NCBI GenBank assembly: GCA_943736015.1
Contig: OX031061.1
Span: 12,781,290-12,845,289, forward strand
Reading direction: 5' to 3'
Origin: Tridacna crocea
Lineage: Eukaryota > Mollusca > Bivalvia > Cardiida > Cardiidae
Length of the DNA stretch: 64,000 nucleotides
Both the position numbers and the translations under genes were made by a program. Positions 10,850 through 23,400 of this stretch are shown one piece after another. The notes under the pieces were generated by a model. The model was not told where the DNA came from. It did no database searches and worked only from the letters and a program-made list of their open reading frames with translations. How positions within the stretch are numbered: the first letter of the stretch is position 1; each line of letters opens with the position of its first letter.

Positions 10850-12264
10850 ATCACCATTAGTGATAGCTTTAGTTAAGAAGAACTTAATTCAAAAGTCTGC
10901 AACTTATATCCGTAACAAATTAAAGAATTTTTAGGGAGGAGAGGACATTCTGAGATTTCTGTTCACTTCTGATAAGCAGTTTAGAATACTAGTATTCACT
11001 CTCAAGAGTTTAAATGCCTTTCAAAATCATAGTTGTTTTAAGGCCGATGTAGATCAAGATTAGACTGCACATACATGCAGTGTGAACAAAGATCTACACT
11101 GTGTGCCTTGCCAAAACACTGCAGACAGAAGTTATCACTATTTTCTCTTTTTATACACCCAAAGGGTTGTCTGTCCATATGTCCATCTGTCTGTTAACAA
11201 TTTCTTTACACCCAGCTCCTCCTACAGTTTCTATTGGAATAACTTTAGACCTACCACAATGAATCTCTACGTCTTGTTGTCATGTGACTCTAAACATTTG
11301 GATCTCTTTAAGCATTCTAGAGTTATCTGCCCTTAATTTCTGAAATAACCAATTTCTTTTGCTGCTACTCACTGACAAGTCCTTTTGGGCAAATATGTGC
11401 TACTCTGCAAAGCTGTTGTATCTTGAATGTTTTCAAATGGCATCTTAGACAGGAGCATTACAACATATACAGTATTCATTTGATGAAGGTCTTTATTATA
11501 TGAAGTACATTCTTCAACTGAATAAGAGAATGAAGATGATCTTGTTGTTATTGTTAAGAGCATGTGAAATAAACATCAATTATTTAAAAAAAAAAAAGAA
11601 AAAAATGGCGGCAGAAGAATCCATCATTACTTCTGTCATTGTCCCATACTGAACAATTTCCTGATTGGATGTATTATTTTGTCTTCCTGTAGGTTATTGA
11701 AAAATATTCTGTGAAATATTTTTTGATATTTCATGGTTACCACCACTGAAAATACTGATTTCTACATTCTAACTCTTTAATTGTAAGAGGACACAGTTGT
11801 TTCCCTGCACTAGCTACCGAAGTAAATTCATGAGTACCTCCCAACCAGATTCAAATACAATATATGTACCTATTGCGCTTGACATAGTATTGTAGTGCAT
11901 TGCTATGCAGAGGAATAAACAAAAAGAAAGGGTTAAAAGCATGATATAAAGAGAATATTTGTGTTTTTGCAGTGAAAGAACAAAATATATTTCCTTTTGT
12001 GAACATTATCGGTAATATTTTCACTTGACTGCACCACTTGGAAAATATTACTGATGATGTTAACTCAGTAAATGAATTTTGATCTTTCACTTTGAAAAAA
12101 ATCCTCTATTTATTTTATGCCCCTGGTTTTCTTTCTATCATTTCATCTGTCTATCTTTTATAATTTAGTGTCTGATCTGTGTTGCCAAAGGTCTGATTTT
12201 TGCAATATATGATATTTCACTCCTTTGTTTACCTAGATGAGATGATATGCTTAGCAGAGGTTTC

Positions 12265-12460
12265 AAATGCCATTCTCAAAGGTCAAAAGGATGGGGACAG
12301 GAAGGATTCTTTTGAAAACATGGTATCCAGCATTCTATACTTTTCCCACAATGTATTCTAACCTATCAAAAGTAAGTTGCATTATCTGGGCTACAATTGA
12401 ATTGGGATCTGCACATGATTTCACTTTGGACAAGTCTTATAGTTTGTTAATGTAGTAAAA
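12265..12460. mobile_element. TTAA MITE remnant
   Basis: TTTTGAAAACATGG...TTTTCCCACAATG and a worn ATCTGCACATG / GGACAAGTCTTA arm survive. The left half of the palindrome is gone. Confidence 0.45.
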
Positions 12461-12837
12461 ATTTATCTAACTTTCAAAATTATTACTTTAAAAATCTATT
12501 TTAATAGCACTTTTCATTCTACAAATGCTTTCAGTGTGAATATATAAAAGAAAGTTAAGTTGTGTAGTAAAACCTGACAGAACATGAAAATAAAACTGAG
12601 ATCCAAAAATTGCTATGCAGTGGATTATAAAAATGGTTGTTTTGTGTTTGATTATGTTGTGATATCATTGCCAAGTGAAATAAACATTTTACACGTAATT
12701 TTGTTGTATTCTTTTTGTTAATGACTGATTTCTTTCTACTCTGCATATAGAAAGACATGTAAATCTTTAAAGAATTGGCAAATGGATTACATTTTTGGAT
12801 AACTTTATCAAACTGTACTGGCTGTCAGCCCTAACAT

Positions 12838-13000
12838 AAGAGGCTTGAAAACATGGTGAGAAAAGAATGAAATGCTGGTAACCACAATTTTCACTTTTTC
12901 CAACAATGTTTTATGTCATCTAAGAGGGCAGTACTATCATTTGAAGCACGCATGTTTTTCATTAGCCAATCCTTTCAAAACTGTTAAATGTAGAATTTTG
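12838..13000 (-). mobile_element. TTAA MITE remnant
   Basis: GGCTTGAAAACATGG, then GAAATGCTGGTAACCACAATTTTC, mark a damaged subfamily A core. Confidence 0.5.
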
Positions 13001-13088
13001 TTTTCCAGCAAAAAGCTAATAAAGAAGGAACAATGGATTCAAAACATTTTAGTATACACTCGAAATATCGTTTTAAAAAAGCTTTCCA

Positions 13089-13215
13089 TCAACTCTTTAC
13101 CAGATGACAAAATTTTAGACTGGTCAATTTTAAAAGCATTTGCAAACAACAAATTACATGTGGTTCAAATGATAGAGTTTGCATTTGAAAGGCTTGAAGC
13201 ACACTGTTGGAGAAA
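13089..13215 (+). mobile_element. TTAA MITE left-arm remnant, subfamily A
   Basis: CAACTCTTTACCAGATGACA, TTTTAGACTGG and GCATTTGCAAACAAC identify the left arm. The right half is absent. Confidence 0.55.
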
Positions 13216-13734
13216 GAGAACAGGCATATTCCGCCAGAATATGAGGACGGCATTTACAAATCTTGAAATAAATATCTAACCAGAGTTCATATTCTTTATG
13301 TCTTACATCAAGTTCTCAAGAAGATGAAAGCCACAAATACATCTACATGTAAAGCTTGACTTATTATGGTTGTCCAAATTTTACAAGTTCTTTTCAGTAA
13401 ACTGCTCACTGAAAACTGATATCATTTATTACCTTGTTACACATAATGCCATACAACAGATAAAGAAGAAAATGTTGTAACTATTATCACAGATGAAGCA
13501 TTTCAATATTTCTTTGGAGGCTGTTTTAAAATATCTTCCTTCATTGCTATTAATCTAATATTGAGAACAATGAACTTCAGATGGAAAAAATGACAGGGAA
13601 AGACTTTAGAATGAGTTCTAAAGATATCCTGGATTCACCGTAGTCTCCTCGCAGTCATGCTGTGGCACTATGGTGGCCCTTATAGTTTACTCATGTGGGA
13701 CGGTGCTGAAAGAGGGCTTTCATTATAGCCTAAC

Positions 13735-13835
13735 TCTTAACAAACAATGCCAACATTTAATGGCCCTGAGGAAAGTGGTTTTTTAAAAAAAAACATTGCA
13801 GGAAAAGGAAAAAAAGGTTTCCTCAATTTCCTCCG
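13735..13835 (-). mobile_element. TTAA MITE fragment
   Basis: AACTCTTAACAAACAATGCC, GGCCCTGAGGAAAG and CATTGCAGGAAAAGG identify one subfamily A arm, cut before the palindrome centre. Confidence 0.5.
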
Positions 13836-14716
13836 GTTTCTCCTTAATGGCACCACTGGCCAAAGCTCAGCAAGCTCATGTGTTATGTGTTTGTCAAATA
13901 GAGGTATGTGTACTATTATTTTCAACTCTTCTCAGACACCACCCTTGTAAATTTGACCAAACTTCACAGAAAAAGTCCTGCCATGGCTCTCTTCAACACT
14001 CCAGAGAAGTCCTGTGTTCTGATTGTCATGACGACCAAACTATTACTGAAAATCTTCTTGTCCAAAATCATAAGGCCCAGGGCTCAGGGCTACCAAAATT
14101 CAGCATATGGATTCATCTAAAATAGGCATGTGCCTAATTATAACCCATGTGTTGAAATTATCCCTAGCCCATTGGTCATTAACCTAACATAATTTTTATT
14201 ATGCATGTATTCGTATCATGAAAGCTTTAAAGTTTTCTTGCTGCAAACTACTAGTATTTGGCACATAGGTTCAACTAGTGAATCACTATGAATTATGTAT
14301 GTTCAAAATTTAGCTCATGGATCAAAATTGGCCCTGGCTTTGGGTCACTTATTTTACAGGGTCTTCATATTGAAAAAACTTTGAAAATCTTCCTCTTTTT
14401 AGGCATTGAGCCTGGACTTGTGTTATTTGTTATGTAGCTACATGTATTGGACCATGATTCAACAAATAGACTTCTTGTGATGTCAATTTTTGATATGGAA
14501 AGTGTATTAGGATATAGAGAGATAATGGGCCAAGATGGGCCTCTTATTTTCAAATTATTCCACATTATTATCTACTTTTTGAATGGCTAGTTTTATATTT
14601 AGAATTACTTTACCTTTGTGCTCTACAAATGCTTAGTATGTGAATAAAGCTTACTTTCTATGGCTTGGTAAGGAGTTCAAGTAATTTTTTTCCCAAAAAT
14701 CAGCTAGGCACTGTAA

Positions 14717-16471
14717 GTCCCTTGATGCAAGTTGGCACTGTTAGTGCTTTAAAACAGTTTGGAATTTCTGTGCCTTGATGCAACTCAGAACCACCAGTGC
14801 TTTGATACAACTTGGCACCCCCAATACTTTGATACAACTCTGAACAACCAGTGCTTTAATAATACACAGCACCACCAGTGCTTTGAAACAACTCAGCACT
14901 TGCACTTCTTGATACAACTTGGCACCACCAGTGATTCTATACAACTTAGCATCCACCAGTACTTTGATACCACTTGGCACTGTCAGTACTTTAATTCAAC
15001 TCTGCACTACCAGTGCTTTAATACAACTCACCACTACTAGTGCTTTGATAATACCAGCACTGGCAGTGCTTTGATACAATTCAGCACTTTCAGTGCTTCG
15101 ATTCAACTTGCTACCTCCAGTGCTTTGATACAACTTAGTACTTTGAGTATGTTAATATAACTCTGCACAACCAGTTCTTTAATACAACTCTGCACTAACA
15201 GTGCTTTGAACAACTTGGCACCACCAATGCTTTAATACAACACAGCACCACTAGTACTGTGATACAACACTCCCGCCACTAGTACTATGACACAACTTGG
15301 TATCACCAGTGCTTTGATACAACTTGGAACCACCAGTGCTTTTACACATTTTGGCACAACCAATGCTTTAATATAGCTCAACACCATCAGTACTTTGATA
15401 CAATTTGGCACCATTATGCTTTGATACACCTCGGCACCAACAATGCTTTGATACAATTTGGTACCACAGTGCGTTGATACAACTTGGCACCACCAGTTCT
15501 TTGATACAACTTGGCACCACTAGTACTTAGAAATAATTGGACATTTTCAGTACTTTGATACAACTCTGCCTCCACCAGTATTTTGATACAATTCGGCACC
15601 AGCAGTACTTTGATACAACTCTTCACCACAAGGATATTTTTATACAACTACGCACCATCAGTACTTTGATGCAACTTTGCACCACCAGTGCTTTGATACA
15701 ACTTTGTGACACAAATGCTTTGATTCAACATGGCACAACCAATGCCTTGATACAACTTGGCAGCTTAAATGCTTTGATACAACTTGGTACCACCAGTACT
15801 TTGATACAACTCAGCACCACAAGTGCTTTGATACAACTTATCTCTGTCAGTACTTTGATAAAACTCAGCCCCCACCAGTACTTTGATACAACTCTGCACC
15901 ACCAATGCTTTAATACAATTCAGCACCACCAGTCCTATTATACAACTCTGCCTTTACCAGTGTTTTGATACAACTCGGCACCACCAGTACTTTGATACAA
16001 CTCTGCCTTTACCAATGCTTTGATACAACTCGGTAACACCAGTACTTTGATACAACTCAGCACCACCAGTATTTCCATACAAATTGGCATCACCAGTACT
16101 TTGATACAAACTCAGCACCAACAGTGCCTTGAAACAACTTGGCATCACCAGTGCTTTGATACAACTTGGCACCACCAGTGCTTTGATACAGCTCGGCATC
16201 ACCAGTACTTTGATACAGCTCGACACCACCAGTGCTTTGATTCAACACTGCACCATCAGTGTTTTGATAGAACTCGGCACCACAAGTAATTTGATACAAC
16301 TCGGCACCATCAGTGCTTTGATACAAGTAGGCACCATCAGTACTTTCACCTTCACCAGTACACCGATACAACTCAGCAACACCAGTACCTAGATGTAACT
16401 CTTGACCACATGTACTTTGATACATACAACTTGGCACCACCAATGATTTTACACAACTCGACACAACCAAT
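14717..16471. repeat. 27-bp minisatellite array, about 65 units
   Basis: The unit is close to CACCAGTACTTTGATACAAC plus TCGGCAC, with many substitutions. Because 27 is divisible by 3, long open frames appear on both strands, giving 9-residue peptide repeats; these are by-products and not genes. The array ends 0.9 kb before the ACADL start and resumes at 17108 after an inserted element. Confidence 0.9.
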
Positions 16472-17107
16472 GCCTGTCCGGGTGGCTCAGTGGTGAGCGT
16501 GTTGGACTCATGATCTGGTGGTTGTGAGTTCGAAACCCAGTTGAGGCGAACTTTCTTTCGGGCGTATTTTCGCCCCTCACCTCTGCTGAAGCATGTGAGA
16601 AAAGTAGTCAGTGGCTTTGGAAAGAAAGCTGTGTAAGTACCGGTGTGAGAAAGCCAGGAAAACACATATGCGTCACCGACCGCTATGATATAACCTTAGC
16701 AGTTAAAGTGGCGTCAAACTCTAATACAACCAATCAACGCGGTACCAACCCATTATCTCCCCCTAGTTGGCTTTCTATAAATACTCATCTATCTAATATA
16801 GGGCATCCTGTGTACAGCATCGAACCACTATCCTACGCGACAACTGTTACTTTTCATTTAAAACTAAAATAAAGGTTTACTCAATAAAACACTACCTCTC
16901 ACAATTCACTCAGCTATGATCAGCAGTTTAGAGAAATCTGGAGTTAAAGCAGGTCTCATTTCTCCCCAAACATATTGATAAAAGCTATTTTCAACATTGC
17001 TACTTTATGGAGTGAAATATTACAGTCAGCCCGCTTTCGGGGCTAGTGATGTGACATATAAGACAGTCGAATCTTCGGAGAATATGACATGCGCAGACAA
17101 CGGTACC
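16472..17107 (+). mobile_element. SINE-like insert with tRNA head, splitting the minisatellite
   Basis: The head GGGTGGCTCAGTGGTGAGCG plus GTGAGTTCGAAACCC looks tRNA-derived. The 3' part (16748-17102) matches, inverted, 62401-62747 and ends at the same point, CAGACAACG. Minisatellite units flank it on both sides, with ACCAATG before and ACTAATG after. Head and body could be one composite element or two neighbours. Confidence 0.65.
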
Positions 17108-17200
17108 ACCCACTAATGTTTTGATACAACACGGCACCACCAGTGCTTTAATACAACTCAGCACCATCAGTACTTTGATACAACTCTCTACTGTCAATAT
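17108..17200. repeat. 27-bp minisatellite, downstream remainder
   Basis: About three more units of the array continue after the insert, about 200 bp upstream of the chosen ACADL start. Confidence 0.8.
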
Positions 17201-17413
17201 TTTGAGTTTTGTTTTGTTGCACAGTTAGATAATTAAGCATTTATTTTTCTTCTGATAAAAGCGATTTCTGCTTTGCTTCAATCAGATATCACAGTCGATC
17301 AAATGTTAACTTTCCGGGTTACAAAGGTACGCTGGTCCTCAAGTATTCTGCGCCAAGGGTTGAAAGCAGGGTACCAAAGGTTACAATTTGGAACGATTTA
17401 TTTGCTGGCAAAA

Positions 17414-17478
17414 ATGTTTACCGCTAGGACGCTGGGGAAGTTTTTTAGCAAAAGAGCTGTAAGAAATGTCAATAACAG
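17414..17478 (+). CDS. ACADL: ACADL exon 1, start and targeting peptide
   Basis: I chose ATG 17414 (A at -3) because MFTARTLGKFFSKRAVRNVN is a typical presequence. An in-frame upstream ATG at 17303 would add 37 residues and cannot be excluded. The donor is CAG/GTAATT, leaving 2 nt that join exon 2 to make Arg. Confidence 0.8.
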
Positions 17479-20400
17479 GTAATTGAACAGTCTTATTTAA
17501 TTATATAGAGCGGTTCACTACAACGAATGAAATATTTTGATAGGTACAAGATACGAAAGTCGAAACACTACAGTACAGTACAGTACAGTCAAAATCGAAA
17601 GCAGACGAAAATCTGGTAAACACATTTTTTGTCTCAGAGTGTAGAAAACAGTTGCATTAATGAATGTGCAGCTCATATCAGACTTGAAAGTTTTCTACAG
17701 AAGAAAGTCTAATATAATCTAATCGGTTTAGTCCCAATATTTAGACGTACACATGCTTTTTTCCGTTCAACATTTATTTTTAAGACATTTCACATTTCTT
17801 TTGCATGTTACGCGATGAATGTTAAAATGTGAAATAACCGAAAGCATTTGCAGACGACAAATTGAAATTGACCAAAAATTTGAAATTTGTTTTGTGAAAG
17901 GAAGAAAACATTGTGGGAAAAGGAGAAAATTCTGGTAACCAGCATTTTCTCCTTTTCCCACAATGTTTTCTGAAGGCTTCTTTCTCAGGAGCGTCAAAAG
18001 GAGGGATTGAGTGGTAATGGGTTAAGCCTTTGTCATCAGGATTTGTAAAACAGAGGACTTTGTGGTAAAGGTGGGACCATCAATCTCGTCAGAATCAACT
18101 CTCATTAGTAAGAATCAATTTTTAACCATTTAGCTATTTTTACAAGTGTTAAACCTGTGGTAATTGTGTTGGCTGGACTCTAGGTAGACCTGCACAATGT
18201 GCACAACATGTGCCTGAGAACCCTGTGCTAAAGCTAGCCTTAGAGGAAATATAGAGGCAGGCAAAACTGATGGGACATATTTCTTGTACCTTGTGTTGAG
18301 CAGCATCATTGCTTTCAAAATTTGTCTTCCCCATGGTTGATTAAAGTTGTGACTTTTAAGAAAGACTTTAACCCATTACCAAACAATCCATATTTTTGAA
18401 GACCCTGAGAAAGAAACTTTTTAAAAACATTGTGGGAAAAGGAGAAAATTCTGGTAACAAGAATTTTCTCCTCTTCCCATAATGTTTTCTACTCTTCACA
18501 AAATAAGTTTCAAATTTTCAGTCACTTTTACTTTCTCATCTGCAAATGCTTTGGATTTGGACAAACCTAAAATTTTGTTGTTTGGTAATGAGTATAAGCA
18601 AAACAAAAAATAAAGAGTTTATAGAAAGGACAACCATTTGAATGAAAAGATTATACAAGTGGGGGGAGATTTAATTTCAGTAACGAAAAAATGTTTGTGA
18701 AATGTACAAAGAATGATTTCTGATGACAAACTATGGTCCTTTTGCTCCAGTGTTTTCTAGAGCTGACTACAGCAGGGAGCTGAGAAATGTATTATTGTAG
18801 TAAGGGTCTATTATATGTGTTAAATGTTTTTCCCCTAAATGCAGGTTGTACTCTACTCGACCAGAAATAAGCCAGGCTGCTTCTCTCATAGATTTTGGAA
18901 CAAGGCAGATTTTTTCAGAGGAACATGACATTTTCAGACAGACCTGTCGCCGATTTTTCCAGGAAGAAGTTTTTCCACACCATTCTAAGTACGTAATTTC
19001 CTATTTAACTCTTTATTACACAATCCCGACATTTAATGACCGTGAAAGAAAAAACCTTTTGAAAACATTGGCAGAAAAGTAGAAAATGCTGGTAAATAGT
19101 TTGCAAAACTGTTGCTGATACATGCCTGATATCTTTTTCTTCAGCTTTCACAGTTCAAATTTTACTTGTGAAAGTTTTCTTTCTTCTGGATACTGATCAG
19201 AGTTCATTTCTACATTTTGATTTTCAGTTGGGAAAATACATGTACACATACATGAGGCTTTTTTTTTATTTATCAAGAGCTACTGCATTTGACATGGAGA
19301 AGGAACATTATAAGGAAAGTAAAAAAAATGCTGAATTACATTGTGAGGAAAAAGGCAGTGGCCTGTGTCTTTGTGCGAAGAAATAATATTTACCGGTACT
19401 GGTGGCTCCAGTAAAAAAAAAACTATGAAGAATTAGTCCATATAGATCTAGGATGAAGGAGGAATTCAAAGAAAAATGAAGTAAAAGTCTCCAATTATAT
19501 GGAAAGTTTGCGAGAAAAGGGAATTGAAGGGGCAATCCCTAATAATTAGCACTTATGCTTTCCCACATTTTGTTCAAAAGCCTACGACTACAATATTTAC
19601 ATGCAAACTTATGGTTTAACAGTCTTCTTTCTGTGTTTTTTGTTTCAGATGGGAAAAAGATGGACAAGTGAGCAGAGAAGTAAGTTAAAATTTAATTCAG
19701 CTAGTTTTGAGGAAAACAATGTTTTTGTTATAGCCCTGTCATACATACGGCTGGCAGCATGTGAAAAGGGGCATTCAGACATTTGTGTAAAGTGTTGTCT
19801 CGGATCAGGCTGCACAATCCACACGACTAATCCAAGACAGCACTTTATTATTACATTAGATTTTGTGCTACAGTAGACTTGGGAAAAACAGAAAATTACA
19901 TGAAAAATGGAAAGTGTTGTTTAAAATTAGCCTGCTCAGGCTGATCCTAGACAATACTTAACGCAAATATTGTCATTGTGCAAATACATTTTCTCATATC
20001 TCTGTTACATCCGAAGATTTTTAGTTCAAACCTGGCTAAGTTGTTAACTTTAAAAAGGGGAAGCCAAACAAGAAGGGGGGCGTGGTTGATTCTCAAACTG
20101 TTTGGGACACAGTTTATTCCTCTTTTTGACTTGGAATTTCCTTTGTAAAAAAGTGTAATCAAGTGTTTGCAACCCCAATGTAACTTACAACAGGTGTTAC
20201 AGGAGACCACTCCTTCATGCATGGCTTCATCCCAATTTAACCCTTTAGCCTTTACCACACAATCCTGACTTTCTATGACCCTGAGAGACAAGCCTTTTGA
20301 AAACATTGTGGGAAAAGGAAAAAATGCTGGTAACCAGCATTTTCTCCTTTTCCCACAATGTTTTCTACCCTGCTGGAAACAAATTTCATTTTTTAGCTCA

Positions 20401-23400
20401 CCTGAGCACAGCGTGCTCAAGGGGAGCTTTTAGGATCACCCGGTGTCCGTCGTCCGTCGTGCGTCGTCAACAATTCTTTAAACATCAACTCCTCCTAAAC
20501 CACTGGGCGGATTTGGACCAAACTTGGCAGGAATGTTCCTTGGGAGGTCCTCTTTAAAAATTGTTCACAGAATTTGATTCCATCAAAAACTCTGGTTGCC
20601 ATGGCAACCAAATGGAATTTTTTAGCAAATTTTTTAAAAATCTTCTCCTCTGAAACCGCTGGTCGGATTTTGAAATAATTCCACAGATATGTTCCTTGGG
20701 TGACCCTTTTCAAAAATTGTTCGTGAAATTTTGATCCATCAAAAAATGTGGCTCTGGTGAATGGGGGCTACTTGCACTATACAGAAATGAAGGAATTCTT
20801 TAAAAATCTTCTCCTCTGAAACCGCTGGTCGGATTTTGAAATAATTTCACAGACATGTTCCTTGGGTGACCCTTTTCAAAAATTGTTCGTGAAATTTTGA
20901 TTTGTCAAGAAACATGGCTCTGGTGAATGGGGGCTACTTGCACTATACAGAAATAAAGGAATTCTTAAAAAATCTTCTTCTCTGAAACCGCTGGTCAGAT
21001 TTTGAAATAATTTCACAGAGTTGCTCCTTGGGTGACCCTTTTCAAAAAATGTTTGAGAAATTTTTATTGGTCGAGAAACATGGCTCTGGTGAATGGGGGC
21101 TTCTTGCACTATACAGAAATGAAGAAATTCTTAAAAATTCTTCTTCACTGAAACAGCTGGTTAGATTTTGAAATAATTTCACAGACTTGTTCCTTGGGTG
21201 ACCCTTTTCAAAAATTGTTCGCGAAATTTTGATTGGTCAAGAAACTTGGCTCTGGTGAATGGGGGCTACTTGCACTATACAGAAATGAAGAAATTCTTAA
21301 AAATTCTTCTTCTCTGAAACAGCTGGTTAGATTTTGAAATAATTTCACAGACTTGTTCCTTGGGTGACCCTTTTCAAAAATTGTTCGCAAAATTTTGATT
21401 TGTCAAGAAACATGGCTCTGGTGAATGGGGGCTACTTGCACTATACAGAAATGAAGAAATTCTTGAAAATTCTTCTTCTCTGAAATGGCTGGACAGATTT
21501 TGAAATAATTTCACAGAGATGTTCCTTGGGTGATCCTTTTCTAAAAGTGTTTGCGAAATTTTGATTGGCCAAGAAACATGGCTCTGGTGAATGGGGGCTA
21601 CTTGCACTAATGAAATGAAGAAATTCTTGAAAATTCTTCTTCTCTGAAACCCGTTGTCAGATTTTAAAATAATCTGACAGAGATGTTCCTTGAGTGACCC
21701 TTTTCAAAAGCAGTACATATAATTTTGATCCGTCAAGAAACATGGCTCATGTGAATGGGGGCTACTTGCACTATACGGACATGATGAAATTCTTGAAAAT
21801 TCTCTTTCTCTCAAACCCCTGGTCAGATTTTAAAAGAAATTTTCCGAAATGTTCCTTGGGTGACCCTTTTCAAAACTTGTTCGTAAATTTTGATCAATCA
21901 AGAAACATGGCTCTTGTGGATGGGGGCTACTTGCTCTTATACAGAAATGAAGAATTCTTAAAAATTCTTCTTTTTGAAACTGATGGTCAGATTTCGAAAT
22001 GACATTTACAGGTGACCTTTTGAAAATTGCTTGGCAAAATTATAAATTTGGTTCCAATGTTTCAATATCTAAAAAAAAAAAAAACTATGGTCATCTCAAA
22101 AATTCAGGTGAGCGACCCTAAAATTTTGTTGTTTGGTAAAGGGTTAAATACAATTCCTAACAACTGCATTAGGGAGATATCTCTTTAGCTCAGTGGTTAC
22201 GGTATTGGTCTTTTTGACCTCGAAAAACAAGGATATTTGTATTTGCCTGTCTTGGGTTCGAATCCCGCCAGATGTGGTTTGTATTTCCGCCATGCATTTG
22301 TTGTGAACTTTCATGTTCATAAGACAATTCATTTAACCCATTACCAGAGTTAACCCTTTACTCCATAGATACTCATTTCTACGCACTGCTTGTAGGAGCC
22401 CTTTGAAAACATTGTGGCAAAAGGTGAAATTGCTCGTGACGAGCAATTTCACCTTTTTGCCACAATGTTTTCTATGCTATCAAAAGATGCCATATACACA
22501 TAAGAAACAGCTTCATCCTTGCGGTTATTTAGGGTCAATTAGAGATACCATAGAAATGCCTTATGGGGTAAAGGGTTAACTCTTTACCACACAAGAAAAT
22601 TTTAGACTGTTCCAAATTGAAAGCATTTGCAGACGACAAAATAAAGGTGACTAAAAAAAATAGAAATTTGTTCTGGGAAGGGTAGAAAACACTGTGGGAA
22701 AGGGAGAAAATGCTGGTTACCAGCATTTTCTCCTTTTCCCATAGTGTTTTTAAAAGGCTTCTTTCTCAAGGGTGTCAAAAGTAGGGATTGAGTGGTAATG
22801 GGTTAATTATTTCTGAAGTGCACTGCATGCTAGCAACAAATATGGCCAAAATACTTGATACAAAACGATCATTTTCGATTTCAGGTATGGGAAAAGGCGG
22901 GAGAGCAGGGTTTGTTAGGAGTAAATACCAGTGCTGATCATGGTGGAATTGGTGCTGATGTTTTATGTGCTGCCATCACTTGGGAGGAGCAGTAAGTTGT
23001 TGTTCTTTTACTGTTATGAAGCAAAGCATGACTAAACCCTTGACCACACATACCCGACTTTTGACAACCGTGAAATGGGAGCCTTATGAAAACACTGTGG
23101 GAAAAGGAGAAAATGGTGGTAACCAGCATTTTCTCCTATTCCCACAAATTTTTCTACCTTTTCCAGAACAATCTTCAGAATTTTTGTCATAATCAATTTT
23201 TCGTCTGCAAGTGCTTTCAATTTGGACTGGTCTTCAATTTTTTTCTTTTTGTAAAGAGTTAATGATTTTTCACTCAGCGTAAATCAATATCTGTAAAAAT
23301 TTTTAGACATATTTCTGAGTTCAGGATTTTTAGACCAAAAGGAAGCTTTCAGTTGTTACCATTGGTCAAAATTTTGCACTGAAGTGAGCCGTGTAGATCA

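Larger units (their letters stand above)
10850..14716. other. Intergenic, AT-rich with worn repeats
   Basis: No coding exon supported. It contains a small palindrome of the GATCAAGAT family (11047-11106), an A-rich run (11583-11605) and TTAA MITE remnants listed separately. Confidence 0.45.
17479..18844. other. ACADL: ACADL intron 1
   Basis: It contains two TTAA MITEs (17838-18025 and 18368-18595). Otherwise I see no recognised feature. Confidence 0.75.
20237..22147 (-). mobile_element. TTAA MITE, subfamily A, interrupted by another element
   Basis: The left part (20237 to about 20392) has the terminus, the whole palindrome and ACCCTGCTGGAAACAAATTTC. The right part (22115-22147) supplies CCTAAAATTTTGTTGTTTGG and GGTAAAGGGTTAA. 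The two halves join sensibly if 20393-22114 is removed. Confidence 0.8.

Noticed and set aside
14741-16665. Several overlapping ORFs of 70-190 codons on both strands with 9-residue repeats
   Set aside because: They follow directly from a 27-bp minisatellite whose period is a multiple of three. They exist on both strands and have no splice or start context.
17303-17413. Upstream in-frame ATG as the ACADL start
   Set aside because: It would put 37 extra residues before a convincing presequence. It remains possible but is less likely than 17414.
20876-21607. Repeated minus-strand ORFs with SASSPHSPEPCFLTNQNF
   Set aside because: They are translations of the 166-bp tandem unit and are interrupted at each unit because 166 is not divisible by three.
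20641-22020. 166-bp repeats considered as a CRISPR-like or protein-repeat array
   Set aside because: Units are contiguous without spacers, the period is not a multiple of three, and the context is a eukaryotic transposable element.
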